The notes under the pieces were generated by a model. That model had not been told where the DNA came from. It did not search any database and saw only the letters and a program-made list of their open reading frames with translations. A program made the position numbers and the translations under genes. Of a DNA stretch of 52,166 nt, positions 17,305-25,272 are shown piece by piece; the stretch's first letter is position 1; every line of letters begins with the position of its first letter. The DNA comes from an uncultured Bacilli bacterium (GTDB lineage: Bacteria > Bacillota_I > Bacilli_A > Izemoplasmatales > UBA1188), in the NCBI GenBank assembly GCA_905235635.1, contig CAJOMC010000008.1, positions 1 to 52,166 of the forward strand, given 5' to 3'.

Positions 17305-18040
17305 GCATTTAATTATATCTATATCTACTATTGTAGGGATAATAATTGCTTATGAGATAATATCATTAATCCTAAAAGACAATATCTTTGCGCCTGATTT
17401 TTTGGATATAATCAAAAATATCGTTGGTATATTTAAGAATGGTAGAGAGGTACTTATATTCCTTAAAACTATTCTTAAAATAGTAATAGTCATATTTATA
17501 AGCTTTATACTTAGTTTACTAATACATTTTATTAGTCTTAAGTTTAAATACAATAGCGATATAGTGAATCCTATTATCTTTATAATAAAGGCATCGCCAT
17601 TTGCGATAGTCTCTATATACTTATATATTCTACTATTTAACAATAAAGAAATAATACCTTATATAGTATCGTTTTTAGTAATATTTCCTCTTGTATATGA
17701 TGGAGTAAAGGGAGCTTTAAATATAAGTCTTGATATCATAGATGAAGTAAAAATGCTTAATGGTAGCACATTTAAAAAATATACTGATATTTATATACCT
17801 TTATCACTTCCATATCTCCTTATCACATTCCTTCAATCATTTAGCTTAGGAGTAAAGGTTATGGTAATGAGCGAATATATTGCAAGTGTGAATAACTCAA
17901 TAGGATCTATTATAAATGATGCGAAATTAAATCTAGATTTCACTACTATTCTATCTTGGTTAATTCTACTCATACTAATTATTATCATATTTGATTTCTT
18001 AGTTCATACATTCATGAAAAGAATCGAAAAGATGAGATAA
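17285..18040 (+). CDS. ABC transporter permease, NitT/TauT-like
   Basis: 251 residues, six predicted helices, with the permease EAA-like loop VKMLNGSTFKKYTDIYIPLSLPYLL at about 155-180 that contacts the ATPase, and a following SFSLGVKVMVMSEYIA segment typical of the SsuC/TauC group. AGGAGA at 17268-17273 supports the ATG. Overlaps its binding-protein partner. A cognate ATPase is missing from both sides; it must be supplied from elsewhere, or the operon has lost it. Confidence 0.82.
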   Translation: MKNSSYKHLIISISTIVGIIIAYEIISLILKDNIFAPDFLDIIKNIVGIFKNGREVLIFLKTILKIVIVIFISFILSLLIHFISLKFKYNSDIVNPIIFIIKASPFAIVSIYLYILLFNNKEIIPYIVSFLVIFPLVYDGVKGALNISLDIIDEVKMLNGSTFKKYTDIYIPLSLPYLLITFLQSFSLGVKVMVMSEYIASVNNSIGSIINDAKLNLDFTTILSWLILLILIIIIFDFLVHTFMKRIEKMR

Positions 18041-18078
18041 TTATAAATAATGCATACGTTTCTTGGTTTAAGTACCAC

Positions 18079-18106
18079 AAAAGCCATCTAGTATAGGTGG
18101 CTTTTT
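18079..18106 (+). terminator. Terminator of the transporter operon
   Basis: AAAAGCCATCT (18079-18089) pairs with AGGTGGCTTTT (18095-18105) with one G-U pair, then a T-run. It ends transcription directly after the permease, which confirms that no ATPase is in the operon. Confidence 0.85.
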
Positions 18107-18115
18107 CAAATATTT

Positions 18116-18144
18116 TTGATATACTAAAAATCATTTAGTATAAT
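18116..18144 (+). promoter_or_regulatory. yhfC promoter with palindrome in the spacer
   Basis: TTGATA (18116-18121), 17-base spacer, TATAAT (18139-18144): near-consensus. The arms ATACTAAA (18121-18128) and TTTAGTAT (18134-18141) form a perfect inverted repeat filling the spacer, an ideal place for a repressor. Confidence 0.7.
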
Positions 18145-18170
18145 TTAGTTGTAAGAAAAGGAGAATTATT

Positions 18171-18968
18171 ATGAATGAACAAGTGGGTATTCTAACTATT
18201 ATTTCAGTTATTATAACTTGCCTTATGTCTATTCTCTTGCCAATCGCTTTTCTCTTATACTGGAAGAAAAAACATAATGCTAAAGTATTGCCTTTCTTCA
18301 TTGGAGCACTTGTTTTTATTGTTGCGGTTCTTTTACTTGAATCTATTTTAAATTCAATAATAATTAAAGCATTTGGGGAAAGCCTTCAAAGCAATTACAT
18401 TCTTTATGCGTTATATGGGGGAGTTGTTGCTGGTTTATTTGAGGAAGGTTCAAGATATATCGTAATGAAATATATTATGAAAAAAAGTTTGAATAAGGAA
18501 AACGCCATAATGTATGGAGTTGGCCACGGTGGTGCTGAAAGTATTCTTACTATCGGACTCACATATCTAAGTAATCTTTTATTTATCATTCTAATAAACA
18601 CGGGCAATTTTGAACTTATAATGAGTTCTGTTCCAGAAGAATATTATTCTCAAGTTTATGAACAACTATCACCACTATGGGCATCTAACTTTAGTATCTT
18701 CTTAATTGCTGGATTTGAACGTATTATCGCATTTTTCTTACAGCTATCGTTTTCATATCTAGTTTATAAAGGAATAGCCTATAAAAAGCCTATTTTTATC
18801 TTTATATCATTCATCTGTCACGTAATAATAGATGGTGTAATCGCATATACTAGCTTAAGTATAAATGTATATGTCGCTGAAATAGCTTTACTAGTACTCG
18901 CTATTCCTTTAATAGTATTTACATACATTATGTATAGGAAAGAAAACCAAACACTGTTAAAGTTATAA
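18171..18968 (+). CDS. YhfC-family intramembrane metalloprotease-like protein
   Basis: 265 residues with about seven to eight helices. The FEEGSRYIVMKY segment (EExxR-like) and the GVGHGGAESIL segment are the hallmark of the YhfC family (PF10086), which is related to CPBP/CAAX proteases. AAGGAG precedes the ATG. It stands alone between two terminators under its own strong promoter. Substrate unknown. Confidence 0.85.
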   Translation: MNEQVGILTIISVIITCLMSILLPIAFLLYWKKKHNAKVLPFFIGALVFIVAVLLLESILNSIIIKAFGESLQSNYILYALYGGVVAGLFEEGSRYIVMKYIMKKSLNKENAIMYGVGHGGAESILTIGLTYLSNLLFIILINTGNFELIMSSVPEEYYSQVYEQLSPLWASNFSIFLIAGFERIIAFFLQLSFSYLVYKGIAYKKPIFIFISFICHVIIDGVIAYTSLSINVYVAEIALLVLAIPLIVFTYIMYRKENQTLLKL

Positions 18969-19021
18969 AAGAGACTACAAATTAATAAATTTACAAATGT
19001 TATTATCCAATAATACCAAAT

Positions 19022-19057
19022 AAAATACCATTCACCATTAAGGGTGAATGGTATTTT
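19022..19057. terminator. Bidirectional terminator between yhfC and degV
   Basis: Fifteen-base perfect stem: AAAATACCATTCACC (19022-19036) with GGTGAATGGTATTTT (19043-19057). Serves both converging genes. Confidence 0.9.
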
Positions 19058-19067
19058 ATATTCTTAA

Positions 19068-19913
19068 CTATTCAGGATTATTAACGTATAGGATACCTAT
19101 ACATTTCTCACCACAATGAGATGCAATAGTTGATCCTGCTTTTGTCTCAAGAATTCTTTCAAATCCTGCTTCTGTTAGTGCTTCTTTGCATATTCTTACC
19201 ATTTCTTCATCTGCAGAAGAATATGTCACAAAGGCTAATCTTTTATCTGGATTATTAAACTTCTTTAGTGTAGATTCAGTGTATTTTTTTACACATCTAT
19301 TGTAGTTACCAAAGTATTTATCTCCAGGATACATCTTACCATCTTGAACAAGGATTTGAGGTCTAATATTTAGCGCATTAGCAGCTATCATTGAAAGAAG
19401 TGAACATCTTCCACCTTTGTATAGATATTTAATAGTATGAAGGACAAAAGATGCTTGAACATTATCTGCAAGTTTAACAGACTTTTCATAAACTTCATCT
19501 AATGAGAGGCCTTCATTTGCCATGAGTCTTGCATTAATACATTCAAGCGCAATACCAGTTGATAAACTCTTTGAGTCAACGACTCTTACATTTTCAACTT
19601 CTTTTCCAGCCTCAACCGCATTAGCGCAAGAAGAAGTAATTCCACTTGAGAGTGCAAAATGAATTAGTCCATCATATCCTTTATCTAGTACGCTCTTATA
19701 AAATGCTTTATATGTTTCTTTGTTTATTGCGCTAGTTTTAGGCAATTCATCGTTTGTTTCTACAAGTTCAAACATTTCTTCATTTGTTATATCACCATCA
19801 GTATATTCTTTTTCACCTAGTGTAAATGTATAAGGAATTACATGTATATCAAATTCCTTTAATAATTCTTTTGAAAGATCTAAAGTAGATTCTGCGCTAA
19901 TCGCTAATTTCAT
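19068..19913 (-). CDS. DegV-family fatty-acid-binding protein
   Basis: 281 residues. DegV-family marks are ITNEEMFELVE...LPKTSAI, the ligand loop region HFALSSGITSSCANA, VVDSKSLSTGIAL and the late GSTIASHCGEKCIG segment. In Gram-positives such proteins (FakB type) bind fatty acids and present them to the kinase FakA; no fakA is present here. AAAGGAG precedes the ATG. The upstream membrane-protein frame ends 17 bases inside this gene, so it is the last member of the minus-strand operon that starts at 21939. Confidence 0.9.
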   Translation of the reverse strand: MKLAISAESTLDLSKELLKEFDIHVIPYTFTLGEKEYTDGDITNEEMFELVETNDELPKTSAINKETYKAFYKSVLDKGYDGLIHFALSSGITSSCANAVEAGKEVENVRVVDSKSLSTGIALECINARLMANEGLSLDEVYEKSVKLADNVQASFVLHTIKYLYKGGRCSLLSMIAANALNIRPQILVQDGKMYPGDKYFGNYNRCVKKYTESTLKKFNNPDKRLAFVTYSSADEEMVRICKEALTEAGFERILETKAGSTIASHCGEKCIGILYVNNPE

Positions 19914-20464
19914 TATTTTTTGTCTCCTTTAAAGTAAGTTTGTTTATTATAGGGTATAAGGAACTTGTGAGTAGTTCTATCCCAAGCAATATAAAGTGTA
20001 TCATAATTCTTTCAAAAGTAGGATTAAGTATTAAAGTTATACTAAATACTATTACTACTATTGATTCAATAAAGCCTATTATTCTTATTACAATATTATA
20101 TCCAGAATTAAAGCCAAAACTAGATAATTCATGTTCCTCTCTTAAAATAGACCAACATGCCCAGATAGTGGTAATAGTAATTAGGTTATCTTTTGTGTTT
20201 AACAATATTAGTATAATAGATAAAGTTAAAGTAAGAAGATTGTAAAAAAAATTTGTATTGTTCCTCTTTGTGTGATTTTAAAGAGAATAGCTCAAGTAAT
20301 CCAAATATACTATACATAAGCATAATAAATGATACTACAGCATTAGTATATGGAACTAGTTTCTTAAAAAAGATGAAGAGAAGTATAGATGATATGATAA
20401 ATAAAATATATCTAACAAAACTAATTTTACTATATGGAGTATCTCCTATAAGCTTTTTAAACAT
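19897..20464 (-). pseudogene. Small integral membrane protein interrupted by a -1/+1 frameshift at an A8 tract
   Basis: The frame opened by ATG at 20464 codes for hydrophobic helices and then SLKSHKEEQYKFF, after which it runs into a stop at 20186. Removing one base from the homopolymer at 20244-20251 (eight T in the mRNA sense) joins it to the second frame, giving YNLLTLTLSIILILLNTKD and three more helices to a stop at 19897. The repaired product is about 187 residues with five to six helices, somewhat like the HdeD/DUF308 type, but I do not recognise it firmly. Both neighbours overlap or abut it in operon style. A sequencing error, phase variation or a recent mutation would look the same. 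Confidence 0.7.
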
Positions 20465-20468
20465 AAAA

Positions 20469-21119
20469 TCACCAAATAAAATTACTTTTTAGTATTTCGC
20501 CATTATCTATTAAGATATCTTCACCAGTCATAGATTTATTAACTGTAGTAATAAAATATGCCCATTCAGCAATCTCTTCTGGTTTAATCCATTTATCTAA
20601 AATAGATTCTGCCTTCACCTTATTATATAATATTTTGTCTTCAATTATATGCTTATTAAATAATGTTTCAACGGCACCAGGTGAAATTGAGTTAACTAGT
20701 ACGCCTTTTTTACCTAGTTCTAAAGCTAAATGTTTCATATATGATACTATAGCGCCCTTGCTTGCGACATAGTATTTAAATTCACTACCATTAATCCATG
20801 ATGCTGATGCGATAAATAGAATTGATTTAACACTATCACCATAACTATATTTCTCAGATATATTCATAGTACCACTTAAATTAACGTCAATTGCGTCTTC
20901 TTCATTAGATACACCTGCGTTATAAATGATTATATTAAGACTATCTATATTTGGTAAATCTTTATCCCTTATATCCTTTTTAATATGTGTATAGTTTTTA
21001 TTATCAATGCTTGAATCAAGTATATCTATTCCATATACATTATGTCCCTCATTTAAGAATTTAAGCGCAATAGCTCTACCTATTCCTCTACCTGATCCCG
21101 TTACTAATACATTCATCAT
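20469..21119 (-). CDS. Short-chain dehydrogenase/reductase
   Basis: 216 residues, classical SDR fold: cofactor motif TGSGRGIGRAIA at the N terminus, NAG motif (IIYNAGVS), and catalytic YYVASKGA with the preceding Ser in IASASW. Short for the family (about 250) because several loops are reduced. The ATG at 21119 overlaps the upstream TGA in an ATGA, a textbook coupled pair. The stop is a TGA five bases before the next ATG. It lies downstream of the preQ1-like leader, yet no SDR step is known in queuosine synthesis; substrate unknown. Confidence 0.88.
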   Translation of the reverse strand: MMNVLVTGSGRGIGRAIALKFLNEGHNVYGIDILDSSIDNKNYTHIKKDIRDKDLPNIDSLNIIIYNAGVSNEEDAIDVNLSGTMNISEKYSYGDSVKSILFIASASWINGSEFKYYVASKGAIVSYMKHLALELGKKGVLVNSISPGAVETLFNKHIIEDKILYNKVKAESILDKWIKPEEIAEWAYFITTVNKSMTGEDILIDNGEILKSNFIW

Positions 21120-21853
21120 TTTTTATCTCCATATAAATTAAGATATTCTATTCCCACATTGTGTTCATCCATTTTTCTTAAAAGCCTATAACCAAGTGGT
21201 GAAAATATAATTTCCATCACTAGTTCAAATATCGCCCCAACAAGTGCGCATCCAATACATTCAGTGATGCTCCATCCAAAGAAGGTGTGTGACACAATAA
21301 ACGCAAATAATACATTATCAGTAAATTGACCTATAAAAGTTGATACATAACTTCTTAAGGCAAAAGCGATAAAATTATCTTTCTTTAGTGCTTTACCGAT
21401 TAAGTGGTTCAGTATAATGTTTATTATTGCGCTAATGATAAACGCAACACTACTTCCAAGTATAATGAACCAAGCACCTCTAAATGTTTTATCTAATGCA
21501 CTATTAATGATATCCTCAGATCCTTCAACATAGCTTTCACTCCATACCCCTGGGATATAACTAATTCCTATGAATATAAAACTAAATAATAAGTTAATAA
21601 GCAAAGCAATAATAGATACGATAGTCGCAGCTTTAGGGCCAAATCTTTTTGTGAGTATATCCATAAATAAAAAGGAAATCCAGGAAATAAAAAAACCGGC
21701 ATCGAGTGCGACGAAATCCAAGTTTATATTAATGCTTTTATTCGCAAATAAATTCATAAGAATTACTGATGCGACAAAGAATGTGAGTAAAATAGAAGGT
21801 ACGCTTCTTAAAAGAACACCAGTTTCTTTAAATAAAGCTTTAATTTTCTCCAT
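21116..21853 (-). CDS. Queuosine precursor transporter, VUT (YhhQ/COG1738) family
   Basis: 245 residues from the ATG at 21853, picked for CAAGGAG at complement 21861-21867; an upstream alternative would begin inside the leader RNA. About six helices, with the family pattern of a short acidic turn ISFLFMDILTKRFGPKAA and the late SHTFFGWSITECIGCALVGAIFELVMEI segment. Members import preQ0/preQ1 or queuine. The leader carries a probable preQ1 riboswitch, which fits salvage of the precursor. First gene of a four-gene operon. Confidence 0.88.
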   Translation of the reverse strand: MEKIKALFKETGVLLRSVPSILLTFFVASVILMNLFANKSININLDFVALDAGFFISWISFLFMDILTKRFGPKAATIVSIIALLINLLFSFIFIGISYIPGVWSESYVEGSEDIINSALDKTFRGAWFIILGSSVAFIISAIINIILNHLIGKALKKDNFIAFALRSYVSTFIGQFTDNVLFAFIVSHTFFGWSITECIGCALVGAIFELVMEIIFSPLGYRLLRKMDEHNVGIEYLNLYGDKK

Positions 21854-21859
21854 AAAAAA

Positions 21860-21904
21860 ACTCCTTGTTTTATTATTTAGAGTGGTTAGCAAGGACAACA
21901 CTCT
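21860..21904 (-). promoter_or_regulatory. Probable preQ1-I type riboswitch
   Basis: In the leader of the VUT gene: stem AGAGTG/CACTCT (complement of 21899-21904 and 21879-21884), a 14-base loop containing TCCTTG, then the A-rich tail AAATAATAAAA and CAAGGAG. The loop TCCTTG is exactly complementary to the tail CAAGGA, so an H-type pseudoknot would bury the Shine-Dalgarno and shut translation. Small stem, A-rich tail and pseudoknot at the ribosome site are the preQ1-I design; the gene controlled is the expected one. Loop bases are not a perfect match to the class consensus. Confidence 0.68.
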
Positions 21905-21910
21905 ATCATA

Positions 21911-21939
21911 ATAATATCTTAGTTTATCTTTTCTTTCAA
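21911..21939 (-). promoter_or_regulatory. Promoter of the VUT-SDR-membrane protein-degV operon
   Basis: Minus strand TTGAAA (complement 21934-21939), 17-base spacer, TATTAT (complement 21911-21916). The expected start, about 21904-21905, falls at the first base of the riboswitch stem. Confidence 0.75.
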
Positions 21940-22028
21940 GATATAATCTAAATACTAATGGATTTTAAATTTATATATAGTATAATGATTAATAGATAAC
22001 TTCTATTAAATAACATGGAGGATGAATA

Positions 22029-22562
22029 ATGGAACTTAAAGGATCTAAAACAGAACAAAATTTAATGACTGCATTCGCAGGAGAAAGCCAAGCAAGAAAT
22101 AAATATACTTATTTCGCTATGAAAGCAAGAGAAGAAGGCTATGAACAAATTGCTGCACTATTTGAAGAAACTGCTTTAAATGAAATGGCACACGCAAAAC
22201 TTTGGTTTGAAGCTTTATCTGGCATAGGTACTACAGCCGAAAACTTAAAAGCTGCCGCAGCTGGTGAAAACTATGAATATACTGATATGTATAAAGAATT
22301 CGCTGAAACTGCGAAAGAAGAAGGTTTTGGTAGACTTGCTCAACTCTTTAAGATGGTTGGTGAAATTGAACGCCATCATGAAGAAAGATATCTAAAACTT
22401 CTTGAAAATGTAGAATTTAATAAAGTATTTGAAAAGAGTGAAGAAAAGATGTGGAAATGCCGTGTTTGTGGACACCTCGTTATGGGCAAGAAAGCACCTG
22501 GTAAATGCCCTGTATGTGGTGCAAACCAATCATTCTTTGAAGTAAACGCAGAAAACTATTAA
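22029..22562 (+). CDS. rbr: Rubrerythrin
   Basis: 177 residues: a ferritin-like diiron domain with repeated Glu/His ligands ([31 protein letters not shown]) and a C-terminal rubredoxin domain, CRVCGHLV and CPVCGA. Reduces hydrogen peroxide in anaerobes, usually with NADH-derived electrons. Slightly shorter than typical (190) but all parts are there. GGAGG precedes the ATG, and a TATAAT is at 21981-21986. It is alone, divergent from the VUT operon. Confidence 0.95.
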   Translation: MELKGSKTEQNLMTAFAGESQARNKYTYFAMKAREEGYEQIAALFEETALNEMAHAKLWFEALSGIGTTAENLKAAAAGENYEYTDMYKEFAETAKEEGFGRLAQLFKMVGEIERHHEERYLKLLENVEFNKVFEKSEEKMWKCRVCGHLVMGKKAPGKCPVCGANQSFFEVNAENY

Positions 22563-22571
22563 AAATAATTA

Positions 22572-22644
22572 TTGAATAAATGTAATTTAATGTTAAAATA
22601 AAATAGCACCTTAACCTAAGGTATAAGACTCTCCGACTTATACC
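22572..22644 (+). promoter_or_regulatory. rpsO promoter and structured leader
   Basis: TTGAAT (22572-22577), 16-base spacer, TAAAAT (22594-22599). The leader then can form ACCTTA/TAAGGT (22608-22622) or GGTATAAG/CTTATACC (22620-22644); they share three bases and exclude each other. S15 leaders often carry such structures, which S15 binds to limit its own synthesis. Confidence 0.6.
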
Positions 22645-22677
22645 ATAGATTATAGGCAAGATTATATAGGAGGAAAT

Positions 22678-22947
22678 ATGGCACTTTCAAAGGAAAAGAC
22701 ACAAGAAATCGTTAAATCTTTCCAATTAAATGAAAAAGATAGCGGTTCTCCTGAAGTTCAAGTTGCGCTTTTAACTGAAGAGATTAAATCTCTAACCGAA
22801 CACATTAAAGCCAATAAACATGATTATTCTTCTAAAAGAGGATTACTCAAGAAAATTGGACACAGAAGAAACCTACTTAACTATTTAAAGAAAGAAGATA
22901 TCGTAAGATATGACGCTTTATGTGATAAGCTAGGACTTAGAAAATAG
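22678..22947 (+). CDS. rpsO: 30S ribosomal protein S15
   Basis: 89 residues, the normal length. Opening [22 protein letters not shown] and the 16S rRNA-binding [20 protein letters not shown] are standard. Binds the central domain of 16S rRNA early in small-subunit assembly. AGGAGG ribosome site. Own promoter, leader and terminator; pnp, its common partner, is 2.3 kb downstream with a ROK gene between. Confidence 0.98.
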   Translation: MALSKEKTQEIVKSFQLNEKDSGSPEVQVALLTEEIKSLTEHIKANKHDYSSKRGLLKKIGHRRNLLNYLKKEDIVRYDALCDKLGLRK

Positions 22948-22951
22948 TCAT

Positions 22952-22980
22952 AAAAATACAAGGTCAGGCCTTGTATTTTT
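22952..22980 (+). terminator. rpsO terminator
   Basis: AAAAATACAAGG (22952-22963) pairs with CCTTGTATTTTT (22969-22980), loop TCAGG, then T-rich. Confidence 0.88.
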
Positions 22981-23033
22981 TATTGATAAAACTATAGTTT
23001 CGGGCTAAAATTAGGGTAGTGGAGGACTTTTAT

Positions 23034-24782
23034 ATGTTATATAAATTAATTCCTAGCGTAAAAGAGGCTTCTCTTTCACCAACTAAACTACAAGAAAAGT
23101 TCAAAAAAGAACCTTTAGCTATATCATTAACTGAATTTAGCGCGAAAGATGATGGTTCTTATATTCCTCTTCTAGACTCAAAGTTATTGCTTAAGAACTA
23201 TATGGAATCTAGTGAATTAGGACTAAATGGTGATTCTAATCTTCCACTTTTCGAAGTAAGTATTAATGAATCAAAAGACGATACTATATTTATTACTACA
23301 TCAAACACCTTTATATATATCTTAGACGCAAAAGATGGTGATAAAGTGCTTATTGGATTTAAAGACACTATAGATAAAGAAGATGCATTAAATCTACTTG
23401 AATCTAATGAAATCCTTGAATATCTTAATCAATATGAAGTAAAGCGTTCTGATTATTTCACTCTTAATAAAGGTACACTTTTTAGTGTTTCAAAAGATGT
23501 AATATATTATATGGTTATAGAGGATAAAACTCCAAAGAAAATATCTGATTTTTCTAAAGGCGAAATAAAAGATTTAATAAAGACTGATAGATATATATCA
23601 CACTATAAGAAATTACATACTAAATCTAGTTATAAGCTAATATATTCAAATAAATCATTTGAAGTGTTAAGATTAGGCGTTAAAGAAAAATTTACTATTA
23701 AAACATATGATAAATCATTCTTTGTCTCAACATTAATTAAGGGACGTCCAAGTGTAATGGGTGAAAAGATAAATCCACTTGAATCATTCTATTTAGACAA
23801 AGAAACTGATGCATTAGTTGAAGGAGAAGGAGAGTTTATTATCGTGAGAGTACCTAAATATTATGCAGGTCTTGATGTAGGTGGCACATCAGTCAAAGGA
23901 CTTATAATTGATGATAATGGTTTAAAAGTTGCGGAAAATAAAACCATAATGGATAAGGAAAAAGATATCACTGATATCCTTACTACTGCATTTAAGACAT
24001 TATGTGATGAAGCAAATATTCCTGTATCAAGCTTTAATAAACTCGGTATCGGTTTCCCTGGAAACATTAATTCAAGGACAGGAGAAGTTGTATTTTCAAA
24101 TAATTTAGGACTACACCACTACTTATTAAAAGAAGAACTTGAAAAGGTCTTTGATTTAGAAGTAATTGTCGATAATGATGCGAATTGTGCTGCACTTGGT
24201 GAATATAAATATACCGATAAAAGAAGATACCATGACATGGTTTTAATTACTCTTGGCACTGGTTTTGGATCTGGTGTAATTATTGATTCTAAGCTCTTTA
24301 AAGGTGGACAAGGTTCAGTTACAGAACTTGGACACATGAAAGTTAAATCAGATAAAGTAATGTGTACTTGTGGTCAATATGGTTGCATAGAAGCACTCAC
24401 ATCACTTTCAAGAATAAAGATGGAAGTTGATAAACTTAAAGATGATGAATCTACAGGTCTAAAAGATCTAATTAAAGACGAAGAATCACCACTTAAAATT
24501 TTCCAACTTGAGAATGAAAATGAACACGCAAAAGAATTTGTAAGAAGATATTTGAATAATTTACTACTTGCCTTAACTAATATCGCAAACGTCTTACAAC
24601 CTCAAGTTATTGCGATAGGCGGTGGTGTATCATACTCAATTAAACATCATATACCACAACTGGAAAAACGCCTAAACAGGGCAAAATATAGCGGTTATGA
24701 TGCTCCATATATTAAACTTGTGCAAGCAGAACTTGGAAATGAAGCAGGCGGATATGGAGCTTGCGCATTAACAATATATTAA
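23034..24782 (+). CDS. ROK-family sugar kinase fused to a degenerate ManA-like domain
   Basis: 582 residues from ATG 23034 (GGAGGA just upstream; a GTG at 23019 would be in the ribosome site). Residues 276-582 are a full ROK kinase: ATP motif GLDVGGTSVKG, GIGFPGN, the DNDANCAALGE region, LGTGFGSGV and the zinc motif CTCGQYGCIE (C444, C446, C451). Residues 1-272 follow the layout of type I phosphomannose isomerase: a KLIPSVKEA opening, a central cupin with YILDAKDGDK and SDYFTLNKGTLFSV, and a second cupin (FSVxK-like to EGEGEFIIVRVP). But ManA zinc ligands (QxHP, E, H in GTxHA) are not present, so isomerase activity is unlikely. Substrate probably a hexose such as fructose, mannose or glucose. 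Confidence 0.85.
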   Translation: MLYKLIPSVKEASLSPTKLQEKFKKEPLAISLTEFSAKDDGSYIPLLDSKLLLKNYMESSELGLNGDSNLPLFEVSINESKDDTIFITTSNTFIYILDAKDGDKVLIGFKDTIDKEDALNLLESNEILEYLNQYEVKRSDYFTLNKGTLFSVSKDVIYYMVIEDKTPKKISDFSKGEIKDLIKTDRYISHYKKLHTKSSYKLIYSNKSFEVLRLGVKEKFTIKTYDKSFFVSTLIKGRPSVMGEKINPLESFYLDKETDALVEGEGEFIIVRVPKYYAGLDVGGTSVKGLIIDDNGLKVAENKTIMDKEKDITDILTTAFKTLCDEANIPVSSFNKLGIGFPGNINSRTGEVVFSNNLGLHHYLLKEELEKVFDLEVIVDNDANCAALGEYKYTDKRRYHDMVLITLGTGFGSGVIIDSKLFKGGQGSVTELGHMKVKSDKVMCTCGQYGCIEALTSLSRIKMEVDKLKDDESTGLKDLIKDEESPLKIFQLENENEHAKEFVRRYLNNLLLALTNIANVLQPQVIAIGGGVSYSIKHHIPQLEKRLNRAKYSGYDAPYIKLVQAELGNEAGGYGACALTIY

Positions 24783-24797
24783 TTTGTTTTCTCTAAT

Positions 24798-24836
24798 AAA
24801 ATAGCAATTTACCATTTTCGGTAAATTGCTATTTTT
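24798..24836 (+). terminator. Terminator of the ROK gene
   Basis: AAAATAGCAATTTACC (24798-24813) pairs with GGTAAATTGCTATTTT (24820-24835), loop ATTTTC, T-run. Confidence 0.9.
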
Positions 24837-24891
24837 ATTCATTATTTAAATTGATACACTCACAAGTTGAAGGCCAAGATTAAGCACTATC

Positions 24892-25083
24892 TTGATTAGT
24901 GTTTCAACGTTAGGTTTAACAGTACATGCCTCTATTCTTACGATTAATGATAGTGACAATCTAAAATATAATAAGATTCATTTAATCGCATCTAATGAAC
25001 CAATAGATAAAGTTGAAGAAAGATTGATTGATAATCTTAAGGAAGATGAATTAGAACATATTGTAATAATAAAGAAAGAATAA
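24892..25083 (+). CDS. Small hypothetical protein or gene remnant
   Basis: 63 codons with only a TTG possible start and no ribosome site; the frame is open back to about 24860. The C-terminal half (YNKIHLIASNEPIDKVEERLI then charged helix and HIVIIKKE) looks like real protein, with a beta-alpha-beta pattern of a small ferredoxin-like or ACT-type fold. It sits between two terminators. I do not recognise the family. It may be the tail of a lost gene. Confidence 0.35.
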   Translation: MISVSTLGLTVHASILTINDSDNLKYNKIHLIASNEPIDKVEERLIDNLKEDELEHIVIIKKE

Positions 25084-25084
25084 G

Positions 25085-25117
25085 AGTATATCGCAAAGAT
25101 TGGCGATATACTTTTTT
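25085..25117 (+). terminator. Terminator upstream of pnp
   Basis: AGTATATCGC (25085-25094) pairs with GCGATATACT (25103-25112), then TTTTTT. Its quality supports some transcribed gene at 24892-25083. Confidence 0.85.
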
Positions 25118-25219
25118 ATGTTTTTTATATTAAAAAGCTAAAAAATCTTTATTTAAATTCAAGTTCATTAGGTTGATATTTGTAATTATGTAAATATTTA
25201 CATAATAAACTTTTAATTG

Positions 25220-25257
25220 TGATATAATGACAAAGGAAATTAAAAATAATAAGGAGG
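25220..25257 (+). promoter_or_regulatory. pnp promoter (extended -10) and distant ribosome site
   Basis: TG-A-TATAAT at 25220-25228 is an extended -10; TTTACA upstream is 20 bases away, too far for a normal -35. AAGGAGG at 25251-25257 is 15 bases from the ATG at 25273, longer than usual; no nearer start is in frame because a TAA intervenes. Confidence 0.6.
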
Positions 25258-25272
25258 AAATAATCGTATATT

